The translations under genes and the position numbers were made by a program. DNA of 64,000 nt from Fimenecus sp045632525. Its GTDB lineage: Bacteria > Bacillota > Clostridia > Oscillospirales > Acutalibacteraceae. Positions within the stretch are counted from its first letter, which is position 1; every line of letters begins with the position of its first letter. Positions 1-9,100 of the stretch are shown here, in pieces. Below the pieces are notes generated by a model. It was not told the DNA's origin and did no database searches. It saw nothing but the letters and a program-made list of their open reading frames with translations. The stretch covers positions 1 through 64,000 of the forward strand of contig JAZQWV010000004.1 in NCBI GenBank assembly GCA_045632525.1, written 5' to 3'.

Positions 1-486
1 CTTGTTGAAGGTGAAGAATACAGCCTTGGTGCTCATATGCTTGAAGTTTGTCCTTCAATGGCAGCCGATAAGCCAAGAATTGAAACTCATCACCTTGGAA
101 TTGGTATGAACGAAAAAGACCCTGCTCGTCTTGTTTTTGAAGGTAAAGCAGGCAGTGCTATCGTTGTAAGCTTAGTTGATATGGGTGGAAGACTTCGTCT
201 TATCTGTCAGGATATCGAATGTGTTAAACCAATTATGGAAATGCCAAATCTTCCTGTTGCTCGTGTAATGTGGAGAGCGATGCCTTCTCTTGAAACAGGT
301 ATCGAATGCTGGATTACAGCAGGTGGTGCTCATCATACAGTACTCAGCTATGATGTTACAGCAGAGCAGATGAAAGATTGGGCAAATATGATGGACATCG
401 AATTCGTTCATATCAATAAAGATACAACAGTTGCAGGTCTCGAAAAAGACTTATTCCTTGCTGACCTTGCATGGAAGTTGAAATAA
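1..486 (+). CDS. araA: L-arabinose isomerase, C-terminal part (5' end outside window)
   Basis: The reading frame is open from base 1 and lacks its start, so only the last 161 codons are visible. AraA converts L-arabinose to L-ribulose in the cytoplasm. The visible part has the family's GAHMLEVCPS block, holding one metal-binding histidine, a conserved LVDMGGR segment, and the GGAHHT motif with a second metal-binding histidine. It ends in the usual acidic C-terminal region. araD follows after 10 bases with its own ribosome binding site, so the two are one operon. Identification is firm; the length of the missing part cannot be seen. Confidence 0.95.
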   Translation, partial: LVEGEEYSLGAHMLEVCPSMAADKPRIETHHLGIGMNEKDPARLVFEGKAGSAIVVSLVDMGGRLRLICQDIECVKPIMEMPNLPVARVMWRAMPSLETGIECWITAGGAHHTVLSYDVTAEQMKDWANMMDIEFVHINKDTTVAGLEKDLFLADLAWKLK

Positions 487-496
487 GGAGTAATCT

Positions 497-1192
497 ATGC
501 TTGAACAATTAAAAAAAGAAGTATTTGAGGCAAATATGCTTTTGCCCAAATATGGTCTTATTACATTCACTTGGGGTAATGTTTCGGGTGTTGACCGTGA
601 AAAAGGATTAATGGTAATCAAGCCATCAGGTGTTGAATACGACACAATGAAAGCAGAAGATATGGTTGTTGTTGACCTTAAAACAGGTGAAAAGGTCGAG
701 GGTGAATTAAATCCATCTTCTGATACTGATACTCACGTTGCACTTTATAATGCATTTCCTGATATTAAAGGTGTTGTTCATACTCATTCTCGTTGGGCAA
801 CAACATTTGCACAGGCTGGCATGGGAATTCCTGCACTTGGTACTACTCACGGTGACTATTTCTACGGTGAAATTCCTTGTACACGCAAAATGACCCCGGT
901 CGAAATCGGTGGCAAATATGAACTCGAAACAGGTAATGTTATCATTGAAACATTCAATGATAAAGAGCCAAATGACATTCCTGCAGTCCTTGTTCATAGT
1001 CACGGACCATTTACTTGGGGTACTGACCCACATAATGCAGTTCACAACGCTGTTGTTCTTGAAGAACTTGCATTTATGGGATGGCACAATATTATGATGA
1101 ATCCACAGATTGAACCCATGCAGCAAGAACTTTTAGACAAGCATTATCTTCGCAAACACGGTGCAAATGCTTATTATGGTCAAAAAAAATAA
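497..1192 (+). CDS. araD: L-ribulose-5-phosphate 4-epimerase
   Basis: Class II aldolase-fold enzyme that epimerises L-ribulose 5-phosphate to D-xylulose 5-phosphate, the last step feeding arabinose into the pentose phosphate pathway. Its 231 residues match the family length. Visible motifs are GNVSG and PSG for phosphate contacts, VVHTHS with two zinc histidines, THGDYFYG with the conserved Asp, and LVHSHGPF with the third zinc histidine. AAGGAG lies a normal distance before the ATG. It follows araA by 10 bases and precedes the ATC-hydrolase-family gene by 23. The kinase araB is not in the window and may lie upstream. Confidence 0.96.
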   Translation: MLEQLKKEVFEANMLLPKYGLITFTWGNVSGVDREKGLMVIKPSGVEYDTMKAEDMVVVDLKTGEKVEGELNPSSDTDTHVALYNAFPDIKGVVHTHSRWATTFAQAGMGIPALGTTHGDYFYGEIPCTRKMTPVEIGGKYELETGNVIIETFNDKEPNDIPAVLVHSHGPFTWGTDPHNAVHNAVVLEELAFMGWHNIMMNPQIEPMQQELLDKHYLRKHGANAYYGQKK

Positions 1193-1215
1193 TTAAAAGA
1201 AAAGAAGGATATAAA

Positions 1216-1707
1216 ATGAGTAAAGTAAAAAATGATGCAAAAATCAAAAATCCATTGATTGTGGCAGTTCGTGAACAGCTCGAACACCGTGCATACTGGC
1301 TTTATCTTCTTTGTGATGAAGCAGGCAAGCGTGGTCTTGATTGGTGGGATTTCGGTAGCGCAGCAATCAAGCGTTGTGGACTTACACATGGTGCAAACCA
1401 CATTAAAAAAGGTGGTACTGATAGTCTTGTAGGACTTCGCAAAACTCTTTTCACAAAGCCAGCACAAATGGTTTTTGAAATGAAGATTCTTGAAAGCACA
1501 GATGATAAACTTTCAATCGATTTCCACTATTGCCCACTTGTAAAAGCATGGCAAAAAGCTGGTTGCACAGATGAAGAAATTGCAATGCTTTGTGATATTG
1601 CAATGTGCGGAGACCACGGAATCGGCGAAGCTTATGGTGCAGTTCTTGACTTGCCAAAATGTATCGCAAAAGGTGACGATATCTGCTCGCTTCGTTACCA
1701 TAAATAA
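1216..1707 (+). CDS. L-2-amino-thiazoline-4-carboxylic acid hydrolase family protein
   Basis: The 163-residue protein resembles the ATC hydrolase domain family, named after the Pseudomonas enzyme that opens L-2-amino-thiazoline-4-carboxylate on the way to cysteine. The most typical part is the C-terminal half: FHYCPLVKAW, then an LCDIAMCGDHG block, then LPKCIAKGDDICSLRY. There is no signal peptide or membrane segment. An AAGAAGGA box precedes the ATG. It is the last gene of the ara operon, upstream of a terminator. The family is broad, and the arabinose context suggests a substrate other than ATC; the real reaction is unknown. Confidence 0.72.
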   Translation: MSKVKNDAKIKNPLIVAVREQLEHRAYWLYLLCDEAGKRGLDWWDFGSAAIKRCGLTHGANHIKKGGTDSLVGLRKTLFTKPAQMVFEMKILESTDDKLSIDFHYCPLVKAWQKAGCTDEEIAMLCDIAMCGDHGIGEAYGAVLDLPKCIAKGDDICSLRYHK

Positions 1708-1721
1708 TTACATAAAAAATT

Positions 1722-1757
1722 AATGGGTATTCCGTTTTGGAATACCCATTTTTTCTA
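1722..1757. terminator. Bidirectional intrinsic terminator
   Basis: A 12-bp perfect stem (AATGGGTATTCC / GGAATACCCATT, loop GTTTT) is followed by a T-run on the plus strand and by an A-rich flank on the other side. It separates the convergent ara operon and the transporter gene at 1755-2861. Confidence 0.9.
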
Positions 1758-2861
1758 TTTTATTATCAGCCAAAGAACTAAATTCAAGATTAAAAATACA
1801 ATATTAACAATTGTAAAAATCAATATGTATTTTCCAGTTTTAACATTCTCTTTTGCAATGAATTTAAATGAAATCAAGCTTGCCATTGATGCTATTAAAG
1901 TACCAAGTCCACCAAGATTAACGCCAATTAGCAAATCCTGTGCATTGTCAGTAAACTTTGAAAGCAGAATAGCAGCGGGAACGTTTGAGAAAACCTGACT
2001 CGAAGCAATTGAAACTAAAACTTCATTACCACTTACAATACTTTTTAAAAAGTCGCTTATTATTTTGATTTCCCCAAGATTTCCAATAAAAATAAACAAG
2101 AAAATAAAAGTGAAAAGTAAGCTATAATCAACTTTTAAAAGTACTTTACGGTCAAAAATTAATATTGAAATTAAAGTTAATAAAACAGTAATTTCAAAAG
2201 GAATTACTCGGAAAACCGTTAATAATGAAACAATAAAAATCAGCGAATAAATAATTATATGTAGTTTAGAAAATTCAGTTTTGTTATCATTGAATTGAGT
2301 TTCCGTTTTGCCTTTGCCGGTGAAAAGACAACATATAACAATAAGTAAAAATGACAATAAAGCATAGGGGAGAATGGTACTGATAAAATTACCAAGACTC
2401 ATATTAAAAGACGAGAATAAATATAAATTTTGTGGATTGCCGATAGGAGTCAACATACTACCTAAATTTGCTGCAACTGTTTCAATAGTCACAATCCAGA
2501 TAAGTTTATTCATTTTATCCGATAGCTTTAATGCCGTAATAGTAAAAGGCACAAATGTAATAAGTGCCACATCATTTGTAATAAACATTGACGAGAAAAA
2601 GCAAAGCAACCCTAGAATAAGGGATAAACCATTAACACTTTTGATTTTTGAAAGCATCTTTTCTGCAATAAACTTGAAAATTCCAAGTTTATTAAAACCA
2701 GCCATAACACACATTAGACAAAACAATAATCCCAAAGTGCGAAAATCAATATAATTAAAATATTCTTTACTTGGCACAACAAAAAAGGCTGAAACAATCG
2801 CTAAAATAAAAGATAATATCAGCACGATTTCATTTTTAATAAAAGTTTTAAACTTTGTCAT
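1755..2861 (-). CDS. SLC13/ArsB-NhaD-type anion permease
   Basis: A 368-residue, almost wholly hydrophobic protein with roughly ten membrane segments. The two diagnostic motifs of the CitT/ArsB/NhaD (ion transporter) superfamily are present: TPIGNPQNLYLF near residue 135 and a symmetric SQVFSNVPAAILL near residue 290, the paired re-entrant substrate and Na+ loops. At 368 residues it is somewhat short compared with typical members (about 400-480), resembling YbiR-like anion transporters. It is a single gene, convergent with the ara operon. The substrate (dicarboxylate, sulfate, arsenite or Na+/H+) cannot be told from sequence alone. Confidence 0.75.
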   Translation of the reverse strand: MTKFKTFIKNEIVLILSFILAIVSAFFVVPSKEYFNYIDFRTLGLLFCLMCVMAGFNKLGIFKFIAEKMLSKIKSVNGLSLILGLLCFFSSMFITNDVALITFVPFTITALKLSDKMNKLIWIVTIETVAANLGSMLTPIGNPQNLYLFSSFNMSLGNFISTILPYALLSFLLIVICCLFTGKGKTETQFNDNKTEFSKLHIIIYSLIFIVSLLTVFRVIPFEITVLLTLISILIFDRKVLLKVDYSLLFTFIFLFIFIGNLGEIKIISDFLKSIVSGNEVLVSIASSQVFSNVPAAILLSKFTDNAQDLLIGVNLGGLGTLIASMASLISFKFIAKENVKTGKYILIFTIVNIVFLILNLVLWLIIK

Positions 2862-2923
2862 TTATATCACCACTTCCGTGATATTATAACACTATTGTAT
2901 CAAAAATCAAGTAATGGCTATTG

Positions 2924-2952
2924 TTGACAAAGAAATGCTCAAATGGTAAAAT
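2924..2952 (+). promoter_or_regulatory. SigA-type promoter of tRNA-Ser
   Basis: TTGACA (2924-2929) and TAAAAT (2947-2952) separated by 17 bases, with the tRNA beginning 14 bases after the -10 box. Confidence 0.8.
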
Positions 2953-2966
2953 ATTAGGGTTAGTAT

Positions 2967-3058
2967 GGAGATGTACCCAAGTGGTTGAAGGGTCCGCACT
3001 CGAAATGCGGTAGGTCGTGAATAGCGGCGCAAGAGTTCAAATCTCTTCATCTCCGCCA
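2967..3058 (+). tRNA. tRNA-Ser(CGA)
   Basis: A complete class II tRNA with encoded CCA. The acceptor stem GGAGATG (2967-2973) pairs with CATCTCC (3048-3054), followed by G and CCA. The anticodon stem CCGCA/TGCGG encloses the loop CTCGAAA, giving anticodon CGA, which reads UCG. There is a long variable arm, as expected for serine tRNAs, and a normal GTTCAAATC T-loop. A near-copy of its last 24 bases lies 89 bases downstream. Confidence 0.97.
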
Positions 3059-3065
3059 GTATAGG

Positions 3066-3147
3066 AAAAATGAAGAAAGATTTGAACTCGCGATTAGTGT
3101 GCAAGGCGTTAGCCGATGCAAACGTTCAAATCTCTTCATCTTCGCCA
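3066..3147 (+). repeat. Inverted repeat duplicating the 3' end of tRNA-Ser
   Basis: Bases 3124-3147 repeat the tRNA 3' end (3035-3058) with one mismatch in 24. An inverted, slightly altered copy (ATGAAGAAAGATTTGAAC, about 3070-3087) lies upstream, so the segment can fold into a long hairpin. Within it sits a smaller stem GCAaGGC-GTTA-GCCgaTGC. No ORF is present. It could be a tRNA 3'-remnant left by an integrated element, a degenerate small insertion, or an extended tRNA transcript end. Confidence 0.6.
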
Positions 3148-3173
3148 GATTTTTATATTATTAGAGGGTTGTT

Positions 3174-4496
3174 ATGAACGAGAATCGCAATCTTGCTTAT
3201 GCAAAAGTTTTATCACAATTAATTCAAAAGGAAACAGTTTCAGCTTATGGTCAGACTGATTTGACAAAGTTCTATGAGTTCCATAAGTTGCTTGAAGGTT
3301 TCTTTCCAAAGTTTTTTGAAAAGGCTGAAAAAGAAGAATTTAAGGGTAGTTTACTGTTTAAATTAAAAGGTACAGATTCGTCAAAAAATCCTGTGCTTTT
3401 TATGAGTCATCACGATGTTGTTGAAGCACCGGGAGAATGGAAGTATCCAGCTTTTTCAGGTGAGATTGCCGAAGGAAAGATTTGGGGTAGAGGAACACTT
3501 GATACAAAAGGTAATCTCTTCGCAATTCTTCAGGCTGCAGAAGAACTTTTAAATGATGGTTTTGTTCCAACACGAGACATTTATTTCTTGACAACACGAA
3601 ATGAAGAAACAAATGGCGATGGCGCTAACGAAATCAGTAACACGTTAAAAGAACGTGGAATTCATCTTGATATGGTTCTTGATGAAGGTGGAATGATTGT
3701 CATTGACCCAATCGCAGGCGTAAAAGGCAAATTTGCAATGATTGGTTTGGGTGAAAAAGGTCAGGCAGATTTGAAATTCACAGCTCGTTCAAAAGGTGGC
3801 CACGCTTCAACTCCGGGTAAAAACACTCCACTTGTTCGTCTTGGCAAATTTATGGCAGAAGTTGAAAAATCTGATATATTTATATCAGAAATGCCTGATG
3901 CAATCTATGAAATGTTTAGACGAATGGCGCCTCATATGACAGGATATATGAAAACTGTATTCAGTAATATTAATGTTCTTAAAAAGCCTGTGACAAAGCT
4001 TTTACCAGCTATTAACAGTACTGCAGGTGCAATGGTTAAAACAACACTTGCTTTCACAATGGCTCAAGGCTCAAATGGCAGGAACGTTCTTCCACAAGAA
4101 GCTTGGGTCGTTGGTAATATGCGTTTTTCTCATCATCAGGGTAGAGAAGCAAGTATCGAAGCTGTAAAACAACTTGCAGCTAAATTTGACATTGAAACTG
4201 AAGTGTTAGAGCCAGGATTCCCATCACCAATAACTGATTTTAAGGGTGATGCGTTTAAATTAGTTGAAAAAGCAGTTGAAAATGTATTCCCTGATGTGGT
4301 GCCTTCACCATACCTTATGACTGCTGCAAGTGATAGCAGATTTTTAAGCAGAGTTTGTGATAATTGTATCCGTTTTGCACCATTTACAATTACTAATGAG
4401 CAAATGGGCAGTGTTCATGGACTTAATGAAAATGTAGATGTAGAAACAATGGCACAAGCAGTTGATTTCTTTAAATATATCATGCAGGAGGTCTGA
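3174..4496 (+). CDS. M20 family metallopeptidase
   Basis: Cytosolic dizinc exopeptidase of the M20 (carboxypeptidase/aminoacylase) family, 440 residues, with no signal peptide. Visible metal and catalytic motifs in order are SHHDVV (His79, Asp81), GRGTLDTKG with the bridging Asp, TRNEETNGDG with the catalytic Glu pair, and LDEGG. A GGHASTPG motif marks the dimerisation/lid domain, and GSVHGLNENV near the C-terminus holds the last zinc His. GAGGG precedes the ATG. The YfcC-type permease starts three bases after its stop codon, suggesting uptake and hydrolysis of a peptide or N-acyl amino acid as one unit. Confidence 0.88.
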   Translation: MNENRNLAYAKVLSQLIQKETVSAYGQTDLTKFYEFHKLLEGFFPKFFEKAEKEEFKGSLLFKLKGTDSSKNPVLFMSHHDVVEAPGEWKYPAFSGEIAEGKIWGRGTLDTKGNLFAILQAAEELLNDGFVPTRDIYFLTTRNEETNGDGANEISNTLKERGIHLDMVLDEGGMIVIDPIAGVKGKFAMIGLGEKGQADLKFTARSKGGHASTPGKNTPLVRLGKFMAEVEKSDIFISEMPDAIYEMFRRMAPHMTGYMKTVFSNINVLKKPVTKLLPAINSTAGAMVKTTLAFTMAQGSNGRNVLPQEAWVVGNMRFSHHQGREASIEAVKQLAAKFDIETEVLEPGFPSPITDFKGDAFKLVEKAVENVFPDVVPSPYLMTAASDSRFLSRVCDNCIRFAPFTITNEQMGSVHGLNENVDVETMAQAVDFFKYIMQEV

Positions 4497-4499
4497 TTT

Positions 4500-5906
4500 G
4501 TGGAAAATGAAAAAAGCACAGGGTTAAATATCGGTGTCAAATCATTCATTACTGCAATTGTTGTTGTCTTGGTGCTTATGGTATTGACTTATGGATTAAC
4601 ATTTGTTATTCCTGGCGGTGAATATGCAAGATTGCCTGATGCAAATGGTAATATGATAATTGACTCATCATCTGAATTCACCTATGTTGAAGGTGGAATG
4701 CCATTCTGGAAGTGGCTTTTGTCACCAGTATTGGTGCTTGGTGCAGATGGTGGGGGAATGATGATTGCCATTATTGTTTTCCTTTTAGTAATCGGTGGTA
4801 TTTTCAACAGTCTTGAAAAATGCGGACTGATGAAATATATGTTGCAGAAAATTGTTAAGCGCTTTGCCAATGCAAGATACAAATTGATGGCAATTCTCAG
4901 TTTCTTTTTTATGGCGATGGGCGCTTTGATAGGCTCTTTTGAAGAGTGTGTACCAATGGTACCGATTGTGGTTGCACTTGCCATCAATCTTGGATGGGAC
5001 GCAGTTACAGGTATGGGCATGAGCCTTTTGGCAGTTGGCTGTGGATTTGCTGCAGGTGTTTGCAATCCTTTTACTGTTGGCGTTGCACAAAGTCTTGCTA
5101 ATTTACCAATGTTTTCAGGTGCGTGGCTTCGTCTTTTAAGCTTTGCTTTGATTTATGCACTCTTAATCACATTCTTAACTAATCACGCAAAGAAGATTGA
5201 TAAATTTGATGGCTCTTCTGCATTAAATCAAGGATTTATTGAAGATGCAAAAATGAATTCTGCTCTTAAATGGTTTGCAGGAATTGTTGGCGCAGGTATT
5301 CTTATTGTATTGAGTTCAGGTTTTATTACAGCATTGCAAGATTATACAATGATAATCGTTGCTGTGATGTTTTTGGTTGCAGGAATAACAGCAACATTGC
5401 TTTCAGGTATGAAAAGCAAAGAATTAGGTAGCGGTTTTTTAAAAGGTATCGTTACAATCTTACCTGCTGTGTTTCTTATAATGATGGCAGGGTCAATTAA
5501 ATATACTCTTACAGAAGCGCATATTCTTGACACCATCTTGCATTTAGCAGTATCAATGGTAAATGACTTGCCCAAATGGGTTGTAATCCTGTTTATTTAT
5601 TTGCTCGTGTTGGTTATGAATTTCTTTATCAGTTCAGGTTCAGCAAAAGCTTTTTTATTGATGCCACTTATCGTACCACTTGCTCAGATGTTCGGTATCA
5701 GTCCACAACTCTGTGTTGTTGCTTTTGCATTTGGCGATGGCTTTTCAAATGTGTTTTATCCAACTAATGCAGCGTTGCTAATTTCATTGGGACTCGCTGA
5801 TATGAGTTACGGCAAATGGGTAAAATATTCTTGGAAATTCCAAATGCTCAATTTACTACTCACAAGTGGTTTATTATTATTTGGTTTAGCAGTTGGGTAT
5901 TGTTAA
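4500..5906 (+). CDS. YfcC/DcuC-family permease
   Basis: A 468-residue polytopic membrane protein (about 12 segments) of the YfcC branch of the C4-dicarboxylate anaerobic carrier superfamily. Typical features are an N-terminal segment followed by IPGGEYAR, an FEECVPMVPIVVALA block, and GFAAGVCNPFTVGVAQ, with a second-half counterpart FGDGFSNVFYPTNAALL. The start is GTG, chosen because GCAGGAGG lies just upstream; no in-frame ATG is better placed. It is coupled to the M20 peptidase by three bases, so peptide or amino-acid derivatives are plausible substrates. Members of this family are often mis-named as basic amino acid antiporters. Confidence 0.82.
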   Translation: MENEKSTGLNIGVKSFITAIVVVLVLMVLTYGLTFVIPGGEYARLPDANGNMIIDSSSEFTYVEGGMPFWKWLLSPVLVLGADGGGMMIAIIVFLLVIGGIFNSLEKCGLMKYMLQKIVKRFANARYKLMAILSFFFMAMGALIGSFEECVPMVPIVVALAINLGWDAVTGMGMSLLAVGCGFAAGVCNPFTVGVAQSLANLPMFSGAWLRLLSFALIYALLITFLTNHAKKIDKFDGSSALNQGFIEDAKMNSALKWFAGIVGAGILIVLSSGFITALQDYTMIIVAVMFLVAGITATLLSGMKSKELGSGFLKGIVTILPAVFLIMMAGSIKYTLTEAHILDTILHLAVSMVNDLPKWVVILFIYLLVLVMNFFISSGSAKAFLLMPLIVPLAQMFGISPQLCVVAFAFGDGFSNVFYPTNAALLISLGLADMSYGKWVKYSWKFQMLNLLLTSGLLLFGLAVGYC

Positions 5907-5927
5907 AAATTACATATTTTAGATATA

Positions 5928-5963
5928 AACAGCAGTATTTAATATACTGCTGTTTTCTTTTTT
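5928..5963 (+). terminator. Intrinsic terminator after the YfcC-type permease
   Basis: Stem AACAGCAGTAT / ATACTGCTGTT followed by TTCTTTTTTG. Confidence 0.88.
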
Positions 5964-6014
5964 GTTCCATAATCAACACATTGTTGCTTGTGTGAGCATT
6001 TTAGACAAGAAATA

Positions 6015-6043
6015 TTGAAAATTTTGTTTGTTTTTGATATAAT
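6015..6043 (+). promoter_or_regulatory. SigA-type promoter of the secreted protease gene
   Basis: TTGAAA (6015-6020) and TATAAT (6038-6043) with a 17-base spacer, 63 bases before the chosen start codon. Confidence 0.7.
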
Positions 6044-6106
6044 TATTTAATAATTCGTGAATGTTTCGAAACTTTTGTAAATATATCTGTGTGGAGGTGT
6101 GTAAAA

Positions 6107-9100
6107 ATGAAGAAAATCTTATCAATATTTATGTCATTGATGTTTTTAATACTGTCTGTTGCGGACGGCTTTTCTGCACTGTCGTTAGCTTATGTTGATT
6201 CTTCAAATCTTAACACCTTTGCATCTGGTCTTGCAGAAATGATTAGAACTTATGATATAGAAAATGATACTGAAGAAGATGCAGAATCTAGCGATACAGA
6301 TATTCCAGACATAGATTATCCAATTGTTTATGAGGGCATAGAAAACGAGATAAATAATTTTTATAGTTCAGGTTTTTATGAAATAGCAAACGACGAAGAG
6401 CCAAATATAGAAACTAAAGACTTTTCTACTTGCAGACTTATAGTTAAATCAAAGAAAAAAATTGATTATCAAGGTGCAATTGATTGCATAAGCGGGTATA
6501 AAGATTTATATATTCTTCAGTTTGATACCGATTTTAACACAGAAAAAGCTTATGATTATTATCAATCTTTAGATTATATTGAATATGTCGAAGTTGATAC
6601 AATTTGCTCAGTTGAGTCAGAAGAAGAGGGTGGAATCCCTAATATTAATCCTGAAATTGTTGTCGGTGGCAATGTTACAGGAGAAGCACTATCGTGGATT
6701 TCAGAAGAAATCGGTTATGAAAGCATCAGAGAAGAATTAAAAGAAAGAGCCTTAAAGGATGTTACAATCGCTGTCCTTGATAGTGGTGTTGATACAGACC
6801 ATGAATTTTTAGTTGACCGACTTCTTCCAAATGATGTTAATTTAAGTTCGACAGGTGCAACAGACAGTTGTGAAGATGATTTTGGTCATGGAACTCATGT
6901 TGCAGGTATTATTGTTGATAATACTCCTGATAGTGTTAAAATCAAGCCTTATAAAGTTCTAAATTATGACGGCAAAGGCTCCACAAGTCTTATAGCAATT
7001 GCAGTTGATATGGCTGTTGAAGATGGTGCAGATATCATTAATTTGAGCCTTACAGCTGAAGGTCATCAGCAAATGTTAGAGGATTCAATTAATGAAGCCG
7101 TAAAACAGAATGTTAACGTTATTGTTGCTGCAGGCAATAATTCGGCTAATTTATCAAAAAAGACTTATTCTCCAGCTTGTGTTGAATCTGCTGTTACAGT
7201 TAGCGCTGTTGATAAAAATCATAAACTATCAAAATATTCTAACTACAACGGTACAATTGATATTGCAGCTCCTGGCGATAATATTAAGAGCTGTTATCTT
7301 AATAATACATATTCCTTGATGAGTGGTACTTCAATGGCAGCCCCTCAGGTTTCTGCTGGTTATGCCATTGTTCGTTCGGCTTTTCCAGATAAAACTGCTG
7401 AAGAAGTAGAAGAGATGATTGAAAGATATGCAATCAAAATGGAAGAAAATTCTGGTGAGAACAAATATGGTGCAGGTATTCTCTATTTAAAATATATTCT
7501 TCAGACTATTCCAAGAACTGCAAGTGTGCAATTTAGTGTAGTAAAGACCGAATTTAATAAAGCATTTAAACTGACTTTAACTTGTCCTGAAGAAGATTCA
7601 ATTATTTTCTACGTAATAAATGGTGAAGATGATGTTGAAATAGATTTTGTTACTGGTACAAAATATACTGAACCAATAACTATCGGTGATTCTACCAAAA
7701 TTACTGCAGTTGCAATTTCAAAAGGTAAGGCGTTCAGTTTGCCAGTGACTTATGAATATACTCGAGTATTTGAAACTGAAGATGAAAAATATGATATTAG
7801 TTCATCAGGTTTAATTACTAATTATGCAGGAAACGATATGGATATTGTTGTTCCTGATAAGATTCGAGGTATAACTGTTAAGGGTATAGATGCAGATGCC
7901 TTTAAAAATGACCATGTAATTCGTTCAGTTCATTTGCCTGATACAGCAACCAAAATCGGTAAAAACGCATTTTATGGTTGTTCAAACCTTGAAACTGTAA
8001 CAGGTAATGGTTTAACTACTATTAGCGATAATGCTTTTCAAATCAGTACAATTCAAAGTGTACCATTTAACCAGATTACAAGCATTGGTAAATATGCTTT
8101 TTCAGGTTGTAACAACTTGCAGAATGTGGATTTATCAAATGTAACAACAATTTCAGCTAGTGCCTTTGAAAATGCACAGGGTTTAGGTGAAATAGAGTTA
8201 ACTAATGCCAAAACAGTTAATAGCTTCGCATTCAGAAATAGTGATGTAACAAAAGTTAATGCTCCTGTTTTAACATCTTTGAATGAAGGTGTTTTTTCTG
8301 AGTGTCGTTCTCTTGAATTTTTAAAAGCTGAAGAAGTCTTTAATGTTGCAAAGAGTGCGTTTAAATATTGTTCAGCTTTGGTCACAGTTCGTCTTCCAAA
8401 GGCAACAAATATAGCTAACGAAGTTTTTTATTATAGCTCAATTAAATTTGTAGATTTGCCAGAAGCAACCAAACTTGGCAATAATGCATTTTGTGGTTGT
8501 GAGCAACTTAGAGTTGCTTCACTTCCAAAAGTCGAAAAACTTGGCACTAATGCATTCATTAATTGCAAAATGTTAAGTGTTCTTAATTTGACATCACTTA
8601 GTTCTATTGAATATAGTGTTTTTTCAAACTGTGAAAGTTTAAAATCACTTTGGTTGCCAAATGTTAAAACTATCGGCTCAAATGTATTCCAAAATACATA
8701 TATTGAGTATTTGCAGTTCGATACTGTTGAAAAAATTGGTAACTTGCCATCAACTCTTAAAGGTTTAGTTCTTCCAAGCACAGTTACATCAATTACTGCG
8801 ACAACCCCACCAACCAACTTTATTGTTTATGGCTTTAATGAAAGTTATGCTCAACAATATGCAGAACAAGTGAATAAAGAATTCAAACCTGTTCCTTGCG
8901 TAATTTTTGAAATGCCACAGCAGGTGAGTGTGGAAGATAGGTTTATTCATGCTTATGCAATTGGTTATAATTGTACATATCAGTGGTATGAAAATGATGT
9001 TGTATCAAACGAAGGTGGTACACCAATTGAAGGTGCAACAAAATTCTTCTATGAACCAAAGCGTGAAGATGGTGCGATTGCATATTATTGTATAATCACA

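Noticed and set aside
2907..3104. 65-residue minus-strand ORF
   Set aside because: It runs through the tRNA-Ser gene antisense and has no ribosome binding site.
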